NCBI RefSeq assembly: GCF_001483135.1
Contig: NZ_LNAL01000008.1
Location: 186,001-250,000, forward strand
Length of the DNA: 64,000 nucleotides
Direction of reading: 5' to 3'
Source of the DNA: Solirubrum puertoriconensis
Lineage (GTDB): Bacteria > Bacteroidota > Bacteroidia > Cytophagales > Hymenobacteraceae
The notes under the pieces are model-generated. The model was not told where the DNA came from, ran no database searches, and saw only the letters and a program-made list of their open reading frames with translations. Both the position numbers and the translations under genes were made by a program. Shown here in pieces: positions 1 to 8,593 of the stretch (its first letter is position 1; each line of letters opens with the position of its first letter).

Positions 1-192
1 CAAGGACCGGGCTTCGATTACAACAACCTGCTCGACCCTACTGCCCCCGAGAACCTCGAAAACCCCGGCGGCCGCGGCATCTTCCTGATTCGCCACTTGG
101 CCGACGAAGTGGAGTTCACCAAGGACGGCCGCAAAGTAGAACTTACGTTCTTCTTGCCGCCGAGCTCGGGCAACGGCCACGCTACTGCCTAA
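1..192 (+). CDS. C-terminus of an anti-sigma-type ATP-binding protein (partial)
   Basis: Only the last 63 codons are inside the window, and the gene begins to the left of it. The visible part contains GRGIFLIRHLADEV followed by a strand of the type VELTFFL. This matches the G2 box and final beta strands of the GHKL/HATPase fold of RsbW/SpoIIAB-like serine kinases, which bind ATP and anti-sigma partners. The stop codon lies two bases before a possible GTG start of ybeY, so the two are probably co-transcribed. The family call rests on a short fragment. Confidence 0.7.
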   Translation, partial: QGPGFDYNNLLDPTAPENLENPGGRGIFLIRHLADEVEFTKDGRKVELTFFLPPSSGNGHATA

Positions 193-194
193 CC

Positions 195-710
195 GTGTCA
201 TCTTACCCTCTCGACACCGCCATGCAAGACGATACCCAGCTACCGCCTTCCCACGACGACGAGGCCTACGACCCGTTGCACGATGCGCCGGGTATCGAGT
301 TTGTGGTAGAGGATGTAGACTTTGAGCTGGCCGACGCCACCGCCCTTACCGATTGGATTGAGCGCGTAGCGGCCGTGCACGAGCACAAAATTGTGCAGCT
401 CACCTACATTTTCTGCTCCGATGAGTACTTGCACCGCGTAAACGTGGAGTACCTCGACCACGACACGTACACCGACGTTATTACCTTTGACAACGCCGAT
501 GACGCCGACATCATCGAGGGCGACGTATTCATTTCGGTGGAGCGGGTGCGCGAAAACGCCCAATCGCACAACGTGAGCTTCCGCGACGAACTGCACCGCG
601 TGATGATTCATGGCGTGCTGCACCTGCTGGGCTACAAAGACAAAGATCTGCTGAGCCAGACGGCCATGCGCAAGAAAGAAGACGACTGCTTGTCGCTGCG
701 CACCTTCTAG
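195..710 (+). CDS. ybeY: Endoribonuclease YbeY (rRNA maturation factor)
   Basis: YbeY is a zinc-dependent single-strand endoribonuclease acting in 16S rRNA 3' maturation and 70S ribosome quality control. The zinc-binding block HGVLHLLGYKD is visible about three quarters through the protein, and the YLxHDTYTDVITFD strand typical of the family precedes it. The coordinates use a GTG start that nearly abuts the preceding gene. An in-frame ATG at 222 would give about 162 residues, still slightly longer than the usual 140-155 because of an acidic N-terminal extension, and is equally plausible. A strong terminator follows, so this ends its transcription unit. Confidence 0.93.
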   Translation: MSSYPLDTAMQDDTQLPPSHDDEAYDPLHDAPGIEFVVEDVDFELADATALTDWIERVAAVHEHKIVQLTYIFCSDEYLHRVNVEYLDHDTYTDVITFDNADDADIIEGDVFISVERVRENAQSHNVSFRDELHRVMIHGVLHLLGYKDKDLLSQTAMRKKEDDCLSLRTF

Positions 711-732
711 CTCATTTTAGCTGCTGCTATTA

Positions 733-766
733 CGAAAAACGCCCGCTTAGCCGCGGGCGTTTTTCG
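733..766. terminator. Bidirectional intrinsic terminator after ybeY
   Basis: A 14-bp perfect stem (CGAAAAACGCCCGC with its complement) with a 6-nt loop is flanked by A and T runs, so it can work on both strands. It lies 22 bases after the ybeY stop. Confidence 0.85.
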
Positions 767-890
767 TGTGGGCCTTATGTCGGCGGCGCTTAGGCAACCT
801 CAACCACCTAGGGTTAGGAACTATCCGGTCTTGCTCTTACTCTTGTAGTTGTTCGGCACTTAGGCAGGCCTGGGTCCGGCTTTTTCAGCT

Positions 891-1619
891 ATGTCCGTCT
901 CTCCATCTTCGCTGCCCATCATTCAGGGCGAGGTGCTCGATTTTTACTTAAGCCAGGGCTACTACCGAATGCATCAGGACCTGTTTACCTGCCGGTTCCT
1001 GCCCATCGACGAAGGCCTGTACACGGTGCACTGGCTGCGCCTCGACCTAGGGCGCGTATCGTTTGGCACGGAGCAGCGGCGCCTGCTGCGCCAGAACAAG
1101 CGGTTTACGGCCGTGGTGCGCCCGTTCCGACTTACCGCCGAGTACGAGGAGCTGTATGCCCGCTACCGCAGCACCGTCACCTTCGATGCGCCCGAAACAG
1201 TGGAGGCTTTTTTGCTGGCTGGCGCGCAGCACAACGTATTCACCACGCAAGTAATCGAGCTGCGCGACGGGGAGCGGCTGATTGCCGCCGGCATTTTCGA
1301 CAGCGGCGAGCAAAGCTTGGCGGGCATCATGAACTTCTACGACCCCACGTACCGCAAGCACAGCCTGGGCAAGTACCTGATGCTGCTCAAGATCATCTAT
1401 GCCTTGCAGGAGGAAAAAGCTTATTACTACCCCGGCTACGTGGTGCACAACTACCCCAAGTTCGACTACAAGCTGTACCCGTGCCCGGCCGCTACAGAGG
1501 TATACGATTGTGCCAGCGGCTATTGGCTGCCTTTTTCATGGGATACAGTAGCAGCTCAATCGGCTGAATTGCTGAAGGATTGGCCGCCCAAGTTCGGGGA
1601 AGAAGCGGAGGCGGAATAA
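891..1619 (+). CDS. Arginyl/leucyl-tRNA-protein transferase-like protein
   Basis: The 242-residue protein resembles the Ate/Bpt family, which transfers amino acids from charged tRNA to protein N-termini on a GNAT fold. The best indicators are the central block LIAAGIFDSGEQSLAGIMNFYDP, split here as LIAAGIFD and GIMNFYDP, then SLGKYLMLLKI, and the C-terminal YYYPGYVVHNYPKFDYK, equivalent to the GYxIxxxPKMxYK segment of Bpt/Ate1. The N-terminal cysteine cluster of classical enzymes is not evident, with a single Cys near residue 28, so the substrate and even the activity are uncertain. The start is the ATG at 891 and no other start is better. A plain GNAT acetyltransferase is the alternative. 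Confidence 0.7.
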   Translation: MSVSPSSLPIIQGEVLDFYLSQGYYRMHQDLFTCRFLPIDEGLYTVHWLRLDLGRVSFGTEQRRLLRQNKRFTAVVRPFRLTAEYEELYARYRSTVTFDAPETVEAFLLAGAQHNVFTTQVIELRDGERLIAAGIFDSGEQSLAGIMNFYDPTYRKHSLGKYLMLLKIIYALQEEKAYYYPGYVVHNYPKFDYKLYPCPAATEVYDCASGYWLPFSWDTVAAQSAELLKDWPPKFGEEAEAE

Positions 1620-1717
1620 GGCGCTTCTGTTCCCTAGGTAGGTAATGCCAGCTGTCACCGAAGACAGCCATATTGAGCTCGTTATCAGCTAATCACCTAA
1701 AAAAGCGGCAGAGTGCG

Positions 1718-1725
1718 TATCTTTG
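1718..1725 (+). promoter_or_regulatory. Bacteroidota-type -7 element upstream of mnmG
   Basis: TATCTTTG is a full match to the TAnnTTTG -7 consensus of Bacteroidota housekeeping promoters. Transcription would begin near 1731, about 130 bases before mnmG. A terminator-like hairpin sits within that leader. Confidence 0.65.
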
Positions 1726-1768
1726 CGCACGTTCTGAGCGGGTTAGACCACAAGTCACTTGATATACG

Positions 1769-1808
1769 AAAACCGTTTCTGCCGAGCGTGGAAGCGGTTT
1801 TGTGTTTT
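1769..1808 (+). promoter_or_regulatory. Terminator-like hairpin in the mnmG leader
   Basis: AAAACCGTTTC (1769-1779) pairs with GAAGCGGTTTT (1791-1801) over 11 bp with one G-T pair, followed by GTGTTTT. A second short inverted repeat, GTTTTG/CAAAAC, follows at about 1803-1817. The structure lies between the promoter at 1718 and the mnmG start. It could attenuate mnmG or end a small RNA of about 75-80 nt. Neither has been shown. Confidence 0.45.
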
Positions 1809-1861
1809 GGCACAAAACGCGGGCTAACGCTGTTCATACCCTCCGAAACAACCCTCCAGCT

Positions 1862-3727
1862 ATGCTGACTCAGGAATACGATGTAATTGTGGTAGGCGCC
1901 GGCCACGCCGGTTGCGAAGCAGCGGCGGCCGCGGCCAACCTAGGCTCGAAGGTGCTGCTCATCACGATGAACATGAACACCATCGCGCAGATGTCGTGCA
2001 ACCCGGCCATGGGCGGGGTGGCCAAAGGCCAGATCGTGCGCGAGGTGGATGCCCTAGGTGGCCAGAGCGGCATCATCACCGACAAAACCATGATTCAGTT
2101 CCGGATGCTGAACCGCTCGAAGGGCCCCGCCATGTGGAGCCCCCGCGCGCAAAGCGACCGGATGCGTTTTGCCGAAGAGTGGCGCCTCACGCTGGAAGGC
2201 ATTGCAAACGTTGATTTCTGGCAGGAAGCCGTAACCGGCCTGCTGGTAGAAGGCGACGTGTGCGTAGGTGTGCGCACGCAGCTCGGCATTGAGTTCCGCT
2301 CGAAAACGGTGGTGCTCACCAACGGCACTTTCCTGAACGGCCTCATCCACATCGGCGAGAAGAACTTTGGCGGCGGCCGCGCCGCCGAAAGCAAAAGCAC
2401 CGGTATTACGGAGCAGCTGCGCGACCTAGGATTTGAAACCGGCCGCATGAAGACGGGCACGCCGCCCCGCGTGGATGGCCGCACGCTCGACTACGCGCGC
2501 ATGGAGGAGCAGCCCGGCGACGAAGAGCCAAGCAAGTTCTCGTACCTCGATACGCCGCGCCTCGCCAAGCAGCGCCCCTGCTACATCACCTACACCAACG
2601 AGAAGGTGCACGACATTCTGCGCACCGGCTTCGAGAAGTCGCCCATGTTCCAGGGCCGCATTAAGGGCCTAGGTCCGCGCTACTGCCCGTCGGTGGAGGA
2701 CAAAATCAACCGCTTCGCCGACAAGGACCGCCACCAGATTTTCGTGGAGCCCGAAGGCTGGAGCACGGTAGAGGTGTACGTAAACGGCTTTAGCTCGTCG
2801 TTGCCCGAAGACGTGCAATACAACGCGCTGCGCCAGATTGCCGGCTTCGAAAACGCGAAGATGTTCCGGCCGGGCTACGCCATCGAGTACGATTTCTTCC
2901 CGCCTACGCAGCTGCACCTCACGCTTGAAACCAAGCCGGTGCGCAACCTCTACTTCGCGGGCCAGATTAACGGCACCACGGGCTACGAGGAAGCCGCTTG
3001 CCAAGGCCTGATGGCCGGTATCAACGCCCATTTGCGCGTGCGCGAGCAGGAGCCGTTTGTGCTGCGCCGCTCCGAGGCCTACATCGGTGTGCTCATCGAC
3101 GACTTGGTGAACAAAGGCACCGACGAGCCCTACCGCATGTTTACCTCGCGCGCCGAGCACCGCATTTTGCTGCGCCAGGACAACGCCGACCTGCGCCTCA
3201 CGCCCTTGGCCCACAAACTGGGCTTGGCTTCGGATGAGCGCCTGCAGCGCGTGGAGCAAAAGCGCCAGCAAACCGCCGACGTGCTGGAGTACCTCAACAA
3301 GAAAGCCGTGGAGCCGGGCGAAATCAACGGGCTGCTGGTGGAGCTGGGTTCGGCCCCGATCAGCGAGAAAACCCGCGCCGTAAACCTGCTGCGCCGCCCG
3401 CAAATCGAACTTACCGATTTGCAGCGCGCTTTGCCCGAGCTCAGCCAGTACCTAGGCACCTACGGAGCTGAGGCGCTGGAGCAGGCGAGCATCCACGTGA
3501 AGTACGAAACGTACATCGAGAAGGAAAACCAGCAGGCCAAGCGCATGGGCGAGCTGGAAGATGTGCGCATTGTGGGCCGCCTCGACTACAAGCAAATGCC
3601 CGCCCTGTCGCACGAAGCGCGCGAAAAGCTGCTGCGTATTCAGCCCGAAACCATTGGGCAGGCCTCGCGCATCAGCGGTATTTCGCCGGCCGATATTTCG
3701 GTGCTGATGGTGTACCTGGGCAAATAA
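1862..3727 (+). CDS. mnmG: tRNA uridine-5-carboxymethylaminomethyl synthesis enzyme MnmG (GidA)
   Basis: This is the FAD-dependent subunit which, with the GTPase MnmE, installs cmnm5 or nm5 groups on wobble U34 of tRNAs. The N-terminal FAD Rossmann motif GAGHAG is at residues 12-17. Family signatures SCNPAMGGVAKG, GPRYCPSVEDK and GTTGYEEAACQG are all present. The C-terminal helical domain for tRNA and MnmE ends in PADISVLMVYLGK. With the ATG at 1862 the product is 621 residues, the usual family length; upstream in-frame sequence is leader. mnmG (gidA) lies next to oriC in many bacteria, and a DnaA-box-rich region begins 3 kb downstream. Confidence 0.98.
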   Translation: MLTQEYDVIVVGAGHAGCEAAAAAANLGSKVLLITMNMNTIAQMSCNPAMGGVAKGQIVREVDALGGQSGIITDKTMIQFRMLNRSKGPAMWSPRAQSDRMRFAEEWRLTLEGIANVDFWQEAVTGLLVEGDVCVGVRTQLGIEFRSKTVVLTNGTFLNGLIHIGEKNFGGGRAAESKSTGITEQLRDLGFETGRMKTGTPPRVDGRTLDYARMEEQPGDEEPSKFSYLDTPRLAKQRPCYITYTNEKVHDILRTGFEKSPMFQGRIKGLGPRYCPSVEDKINRFADKDRHQIFVEPEGWSTVEVYVNGFSSSLPEDVQYNALRQIAGFENAKMFRPGYAIEYDFFPPTQLHLTLETKPVRNLYFAGQINGTTGYEEAACQGLMAGINAHLRVREQEPFVLRRSEAYIGVLIDDLVNKGTDEPYRMFTSRAEHRILLRQDNADLRLTPLAHKLGLASDERLQRVEQKRQQTADVLEYLNKKAVEPGEINGLLVELGSAPISEKTRAVNLLRRPQIELTDLQRALPELSQYLGTYGAEALEQASIHVKYETYIEKENQQAKRMGELEDVRIVGRLDYKQMPALSHEAREKLLRIQPETIGQASRISGISPADISVLMVYLGK

Positions 3728-3745
3728 TCATGATTTTTGCGCGTC

Positions 3746-3790
3746 GAATGCTGAATGCGGCAGGTAACCAACCGGCCGCATTCGGCATTT
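3746..3790 (+). terminator. Long hairpin after mnmG
   Basis: GAATGCGGC (3753-3761) pairs with GCCGCATTC (3775-3783). The stem extends outward to about 16 bp with two wobble pairs. Only short T runs follow, so it is a probable but not textbook terminator. Confidence 0.55.
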
Positions 3791-3815
3791 CGCATTTAAC
3801 ATTTCGCGAGCAAGG

Positions 3816-4712
3816 GTGTCTTTAGAACACGTGGAACAGTGTCCGGTGTGCGGGCAAAGGAATTTTCGGCCGAAGATGACGGTGGAGGATTACTCCGTCA
3901 GCCACGAGCAGTTTGCCATTGTGCAATGCACCAACTGCACGTTGCTGCTCACCAACCCGCGCCCCGACGCGGCCAGCATCGGCCGCTACTACGAAAGCAC
4001 CGCCTACGTTTCGCATTCCGACACCCGCCAAGGGCTCATCAACCAGCTCTACCGGGTTGCGCGCTCGTTTACGCTGCGCCGCAAAGTTGCCCTCATCAAC
4101 CGCTTTGTACCTAAGCCGGGCCGCGTGCTCGATTACGGTTGCGGCACGGGCTATTTCCTGGCGGCTTGCCAAAAAGCCGGTTGGCAAATTGCCGGCGTCG
4201 AGCCCAATGCTACCGCCCGGCAGCTAGCCGAGCAGCACACCGGCCAGCCCATCAGCGCCGGCGACCTAGGGCAGTTTGAGTCGGCCTCGTTCGATGTCAT
4301 TACGCTCTGGCACGTGCTCGAACACGTACACGAGCTCAACGCTACGCTCGCCGAGCTGACGCGCCTGCTCAAGCCCGAAGGCGTACTGATTGTGGCCGTG
4401 CCCAACGCCGCCAGCCCCGATGCGCAGTACTACCGCGAGCAGTGGGCCGCCTACGATGTGCCCCGCCACTTGTACCATTTCACCGACAAAACCATCGACC
4501 TGCTTTTCGGCAAGCACCAGCTGCAGCTGCGCCAAACCCTGCCCTTGCCGCTCGATGCCTACTACGTGAGCATGCTGAGCGAGAAGTACCGCGCCGAGCG
4601 CGACGGTGGCCTAGTAGCCGCCGTGAAATCGGGGTACAAATCCAATACCCAGGCCAAGCAAAAAGGCGGGCAATACTCAAGCCTGATCTTTGTAGCGGGC
4701 AAAAACACCTAG
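3816..4712 (+). CDS. Class I SAM-dependent methyltransferase with N-terminal zinc-finger-like module
   Basis: The 298-residue protein starts with two Cys pairs (EQCPVCGQ and VQCTNCTLLL, residues about 8-45), typical of a metal-binding module fused to methyltransferases of the type-11/type-12 group. The SAM-binding motif I is VLDYGCGTGYFLAAC, followed by VEPN (motif II) and FDVITLWHVLEHV (motif IV region). The start is GTG at 3816. The substrate is unknown; related proteins often act on surface sugars or lipids, which is inference. It stands alone between mnmG and an Ig-like lipoprotein gene. Confidence 0.85.
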   Translation: MSLEHVEQCPVCGQRNFRPKMTVEDYSVSHEQFAIVQCTNCTLLLTNPRPDAASIGRYYESTAYVSHSDTRQGLINQLYRVARSFTLRRKVALINRFVPKPGRVLDYGCGTGYFLAACQKAGWQIAGVEPNATARQLAEQHTGQPISAGDLGQFESASFDVITLWHVLEHVHELNATLAELTRLLKPEGVLIVAVPNAASPDAQYYREQWAAYDVPRHLYHFTDKTIDLLFGKHQLQLRQTLPLPLDAYYVSMLSEKYRAERDGGLVAAVKSGYKSNTQAKQKGGQYSSLIFVAGKNT

Positions 4713-5008
4713 CAATACCCAGCATTTTGGAGCAGGGGAGAGCAATTGCTAAGCACATGATTGCACCCGGCCATACGTGCTCCTGAACAGCTGCTCGGTT
4801 ACAGTGACCTAGGGCGTAAGGCGGTGCAAGCCCGGGCGCATTTTAAGCGCGCCGTATTCGCTTTGTATTTTCGCCCGTGTGGCGGCGCCTGTGCGTACAA
4901 GCGCTGCTGGCCGGAAGTACTTAGCCTAGGGGCTGCGCGTTAGCTTCGGCAACGGCAGGCCACGCGGCTAGGTAGCCCGCATGTGTGCCTTTCATTCCCC
5001 GATCCTTC
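4713..5008. other. Intergenic region with a weak promoter
   Basis: No gene is supported in these 296 bases. TATTTTCG at 4866-4873 matches seven of eight positions of the Bacteroidota -7 element and could serve the lipoprotein gene downstream. Two copies of CCTAGG lie at 4808 and 4925. Confidence 0.5.
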
Positions 5009-6631
5009 ATGTTCGTACGCCCCCATTTGCTGTTGTTGCTGCCAGTTGGGCTTTCGGTAGCGGGTTGCGCAGCCATAAGCCAGCCCGAGGGCGGCGCCCG
5101 CGATACCGTAGCGCCCAAGTTTGTGAGCAGTTCGCCCAAAAACGGGTCTACCAACGTGTCGCAGCAAAGTATTCGGCTGGAATTTTCGGAGCCGGTGCAG
5201 CTGAAGGACCTGACGAAAAACCTCATCATCACGCCTAGCCTGGCCGAGGGCAACGAGTACAAAATTCGGGAGGAGCGCAATGCCATTGAGTTGCGCTTCG
5301 ATAAACCGCTCGACCCCAACACCACCTACGTGTTCAACTTCGGGGAGGCCGTGGTTGATATCACCGAGAGCAACAAGGCCGCCAACGTAGTGCTGGCGTT
5401 TAGCACCGGCGCGGCCCTCGACTCAGGCTCGGTAAGCGGCACGGTGGTGCAGTTGCTCACGGGCCAGCCCGAGGCCGATGCTGTTATTGCTTTGTACCCG
5501 GCCCGCGACACGGCTGATATCCGCCGCGCCCGGCCGTACTACCTAGGGCGCACCGACAAAAACGGGGCATTTAAGCTAAGCAACCTGCGCGCCGACAGCT
5601 ACCGCCTCTACGCCTTGGTCGACAGAAACCAGAACACCCGCTACGAGGAGCCCGAGCGCATTGCCTACCTGCCCCAGCCCGTGCAGGTGCAGCCCCGCGC
5701 CGATTCGTTGCGGTTGTTTACAGTACGGCCCGATGCGCGCCGGCCGCTTATCCAGGCGCAGCAACCGGGGGGCGCCCAGTTCCGCATCAGCTACAACGAA
5801 GGCCTGCGCCAGCTAACCTTGGCAGCCCTAGGTCGGCAGCCTACCCCCGAGCTAAACCAACTTGTTTCGTTGGCCGAGAAGGGACGTATCGCTGTTCTTC
5901 ACCGCGCGGCTGCGCTGCCAACGGGCCGTTACCTCGTTTCGGCTACGGATAGTGCCGGCAATGTGGGTGTTGATACTGTGAATGTGCGCTTCGAGGGACA
6001 AACAGCGCCGGTGCGCAAGGGGCCACAGTACCAGTTACCCAACAACCAACGCGAAACTCCCGCTACCGGTCAGCTACGCCTGCAGTTCAACGAGCCGCTG
6101 CGCTTGGCTACCAACAAGCCCTTCGCTACGTTAATCGAAGACTCCACTACGCGGCGCCCGTTGCGTGCCCCCGCCGACGGGCAACTCAGCCCCGACCGCA
6201 CCCAGCTTATCATCAATTTGAACACGCGGGCCCGCCGCGTCATCAGCATTGTGCCCGATAGCACCGCCATTACCGGTGTTACTGGTTTGTCGTTGGGGCT
6301 GCGGCCCGTGCGGCTGCGCGTCACCGAGCAAGCCACCACCGGCAGCCTGTCGGGTACCGTACAAACCGCAGCCAAGCGTTTCGAGCTACAGTTGCTCGAC
6401 GACAAATACCAGTTGATAGCGTCGCTGCAAAATCCGCGCACCTTTCGCTTTGACAACCTAGCGCCTGGCAACTACCGCCTGCGCGTACTCGTCGATGCTA
6501 ACAACGACGGCCGCTGGCAAGGCGCCGACCCGGGCTTGCGCCGCCCCGCCGAGCCCGTGTGGCTTTACCAGCAACCGCTAACGGTGCGTGCCAATTGGGA
6601 GGTCGAAGACATTCGCCTCAGCTTCAAGTAA
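5009..6631 (+). CDS. Ig-like (SbsA/Big_5-type) domain lipoprotein
   Basis: The 540-residue protein has a lipoprotein signal (hydrophobic LLLLLPVGLSV then lipobox VAGC), so it is probably anchored in an envelope membrane. Residues about 35-130 form a bacterial Ig-like domain of the SbsA type: VAPKFVSSSPKNGSTNV, then LEFSEPV and NTTYVFNFG. Later segments, FKLSNLRADSYRLYALVDRNQN and FRFDNLAPGNYRLRVLVDANNDG in pieces, resemble carboxypeptidase-regulatory-like/SdrD-B folds. The ATG at 5009 gives the signal peptide directly behind the start; an upstream in-frame GTG at 4985 would add eight residues. Homologues are widespread in Cytophagales, and their function is not known to me. Confidence 0.82.
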   Translation: MFVRPHLLLLLPVGLSVAGCAAISQPEGGARDTVAPKFVSSSPKNGSTNVSQQSIRLEFSEPVQLKDLTKNLIITPSLAEGNEYKIREERNAIELRFDKPLDPNTTYVFNFGEAVVDITESNKAANVVLAFSTGAALDSGSVSGTVVQLLTGQPEADAVIALYPARDTADIRRARPYYLGRTDKNGAFKLSNLRADSYRLYALVDRNQNTRYEEPERIAYLPQPVQVQPRADSLRLFTVRPDARRPLIQAQQPGGAQFRISYNEGLRQLTLAALGRQPTPELNQLVSLAEKGRIAVLHRAAALPTGRYLVSATDSAGNVGVDTVNVRFEGQTAPVRKGPQYQLPNNQRETPATGQLRLQFNEPLRLATNKPFATLIEDSTTRRPLRAPADGQLSPDRTQLIINLNTRARRVISIVPDSTAITGVTGLSLGLRPVRLRVTEQATTGSLSGTVQTAAKRFELQLLDDKYQLIASLQNPRTFRFDNLAPGNYRLRVLVDANNDGRWQGADPGLRRPAEPVWLYQQPLTVRANWEVEDIRLSFK

Positions 6632-6650
6632 GCTACTCACGCTGTGTGCT

Positions 6651-6682
6651 AGCCCCGGTGCCCTAGGTGCCGGGGCTTTTTT
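6651..6682 (+). terminator. Intrinsic terminator before the candidate origin
   Basis: A 12-bp stem (AGCCCCGGTGCC with its complement, two G-T pairs) with loop CTA is followed by TTTTTTG. It stops transcription from the lipoprotein gene before it enters the DnaA-box-rich region. Confidence 0.85.
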
Positions 6683-6689
6683 GTGCCTC

Positions 6690-7260
6690 ACGGAGCTGCA
6701 ATAGTCAATCTATATTCGGGGAAGTAACTACGCTCTGATTTTCAGCAGCATTGTTTTGCCCTGATATTCAGTTATCCACGAATCCACAGGGCATTGTGGA
6801 CTACTTAGGCCCGTTTCGGGGCCTTGGGCACACCTCCGGGGATAAGCCGTGGAAAACGACTGTATAACCAGTGGACAGCGGTGGAGAACTTTCGGAAAAG
6901 TTTTTTTGGTGTTTAGCGCCTCGTACCACTGCCAAACCGGTGTGAATAGCCGTGGACAACTTCCCCACGGTTTTGGCACTATCCACTATGCACACCCATG
7001 TGAATTCACACGGCTGTGAACAATTCTGTGGATTGTCGAAAAGCCTGTTAAGTAGCTGATCAATAAACTACTACTTTTCACATACCCTGTGGAAAGGCAG
7101 TGTATAAATGCGTTCTTGTGCACATGTTATCCAGCACTGTGCATAAGGCCCATTTTTATCCACTTATGCACCGCCCTAACAACTGAAGACAAAAAAGATT
7201 CTTAAAATTTTATTTAGTGAAAAGTTATTAGGCAGGTGGATAAGTTGGGGCCGAATTGAA
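6690..7260. other. Candidate chromosomal replication origin (oriC)
   Basis: The stretch between 6632 and 7458 is non-coding and dense in sequences close to the DnaA box TTATCCACA. One-mismatch boxes are TTATCCACG at 6772-6780 (+), TTATGCACA at 7138-7146 (-), TTATCCACT at 7156-7164 (+) and TTATCCACC at 7235-7243 (-). Many weaker ones (GTGGAC, GTGGAAA, TGTGGATTG, CTATCCACT, TTATCCAGC) fill the space between. An A+T-rich segment at about 7190-7232 resembles an unwinding element. TGTGAATTCACA at 6999-7010 is a 12-bp palindrome. mnmG, a frequent neighbour of oriC, is 3 kb away, and a parS site lies at 29.6 kb. No dnaA gene is in the window. The boundaries are approximate. Confidence 0.8.
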
Positions 7261-7458
7261 AAGCGTTGGAACGAAGCCGCGGGCTGAAAAGGCCGAACCG
7301 AAGCCCGCTCGGATAATGCCGGCGCGAAAAGCGGGTTAGCAGGCGAACGGATAGGTACTGGGCGAAAAGCAGAAGCCTAACGTGCCCGCCTCTCAGCGGG
7401 CAAATCATTTGCGCGGCGGTTTTGCGTATACAGCCACTCATTGCTGCCGCGCCGCACT

Positions 7459-7950
7459 ATGCCATTCGATTACACTCTCGATTTTCACCACGTCGATTTC
7501 CGAGCACAGCCCGAACTCTACCGGGTAGGCAAGGGTGAGCAAGGAGTTTTGCTCGTAGAGCCGTATAAGAGCGAGATCCTGCCCTTCTGGCGCTTTCGTA
7601 CGCCCGCGGTAGCACGCGAATCGTCGGAAGTGATTTACGGGCTGTTTCTGGCGTATTTGGAAAAATCAGACTTTGTAGGTGCCGATATGGCCCGAAAGTT
7701 CTTGCAGATGGGCTTTACCCGCGCCCGCCGCTACGCCAACCACCGCGGCGGCAAAAAGTACGATGGCCCCGTGCCCGACGATAAAAAAGGCCAAAGCGGA
7801 GCCCACGGCCGCGCCGAATTGCCCCGCACTGCCGAAGACCCCGTAAAAGCGGAGGCTGCTGCCATCTTCAAAGCCAAGTGGGACGAAGCCAAGCAGCACC
7901 CCGAGTACCTACGTCAAAAAGCCGAGTTCGAAGCGCGCTACGGCAAATGA
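7459..7950 (+). CDS. DUF4385 family protein
   Basis: The 163-residue soluble protein carries the conserved start of the DUF4385 family: FDYTLDFHHVDFR, ELYRVGKGEQGVLLVEPYK, then DFVGADMARKFLQMGFTRARRYANH in two parts. No function is established for the family to my knowledge. The charged C-terminal third (residues about 100-163) is probably helical. The start is the ATG at 7459, because an upstream TTG at 7441 would add residues outside the conserved core. It immediately follows the candidate oriC and is transcribed away from it. Confidence 0.85.
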   Translation: MPFDYTLDFHHVDFRAQPELYRVGKGEQGVLLVEPYKSEILPFWRFRTPAVARESSEVIYGLFLAYLEKSDFVGADMARKFLQMGFTRARRYANHRGGKKYDGPVPDDKKGQSGAHGRAELPRTAEDPVKAEAAAIFKAKWDEAKQHPEYLRQKAEFEARYGK

Positions 7951-8105
7951 GTTGCGGATTGTCCGTTGCCGGTAGTAATTCGTGATGAAGCAGCCAGTCA
8001 CACAAGCTCACCGCTCACAACCAATAACCACCAACTCGAAGCTGACAACTGCAACCAACGCCTACCTTTACCCGACTACCAACCCTACAAACCTCCCTCC
8101 CCGAT

Positions 8106-8585
8106 ATGAATACGACCCAACCCCGCAGCACCGAGGAAAACGAAATCGTGTTGGGCCAAGGCATGGGCCCGCTGAAGTTTGGTGCCAGCATGGACGAAGT
8201 ACGCGCCCTGATGGGTGAGCCCGAAGAAATCGAAGAGTCGGAAGACGACGACGAGTTCGAGCACCAAGCTTGGAATTACCTCGAAGAAGGCTACTCGCTG
8301 TACTTCGACCGCGAAGACGATTACCGCCTCTCTTGCATCGAAACCGACCACCCCGGCATGCGCCTCTACGGCGAGCCAATTCATAGCAAGTCGCTCGAGC
8401 AAGTGCAGGAACTGATGCGCCGCCACGGCCACGGCGCCGGCGAAGTTGAAAAGGTGGATACGGGCGAAGTGCGCCTCTCCTACGAGAAGGAGATGATTGA
8501 CCTTTACTTTGATGAGAACGAGCTGCAGTTCGTGAACTTCGGCGTTTTCATCAACGACGACTTAGAGGTGCAGTGGCCTGCATAG
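8106..8585 (+). CDS. Acidic hypothetical protein with a GxGxxxFGxxxxEV motif
   Basis: The 159-residue acidic cytoplasmic protein is not recognised by name. It opens with IVLGQGMGPLKFGASMDEVRALMGEPEE (in segments), a motif found at the start of several unrelated small bacterial proteins, some of them immunity-like. It then has a strongly acidic run, EEIEESEDDDE, and alternating strands consistent with a small alpha/beta fold. No signal peptide or membrane segment is present. It lies between the DUF4385 gene and a convergent phosphate transporter, and a perfect DnaA box follows its stop by eight bases. Confidence 0.7.
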   Translation: MNTTQPRSTEENEIVLGQGMGPLKFGASMDEVRALMGEPEEIEESEDDDEFEHQAWNYLEEGYSLYFDREDDYRLSCIETDHPGMRLYGEPIHSKSLEQVQELMRRHGHGAGEVEKVDTGEVRLSYEKEMIDLYFDENELQFVNFGVFINDDLEVQWPA

Positions 8586-8593
8586 GCGCCTAG

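Noticed and set aside
3822-3837. parS-like half site at the start of the methyltransferase gene
   Set aside because: Only the right half (CACGTGGAACA) matches. Four mismatches in the other half make binding unlikely.
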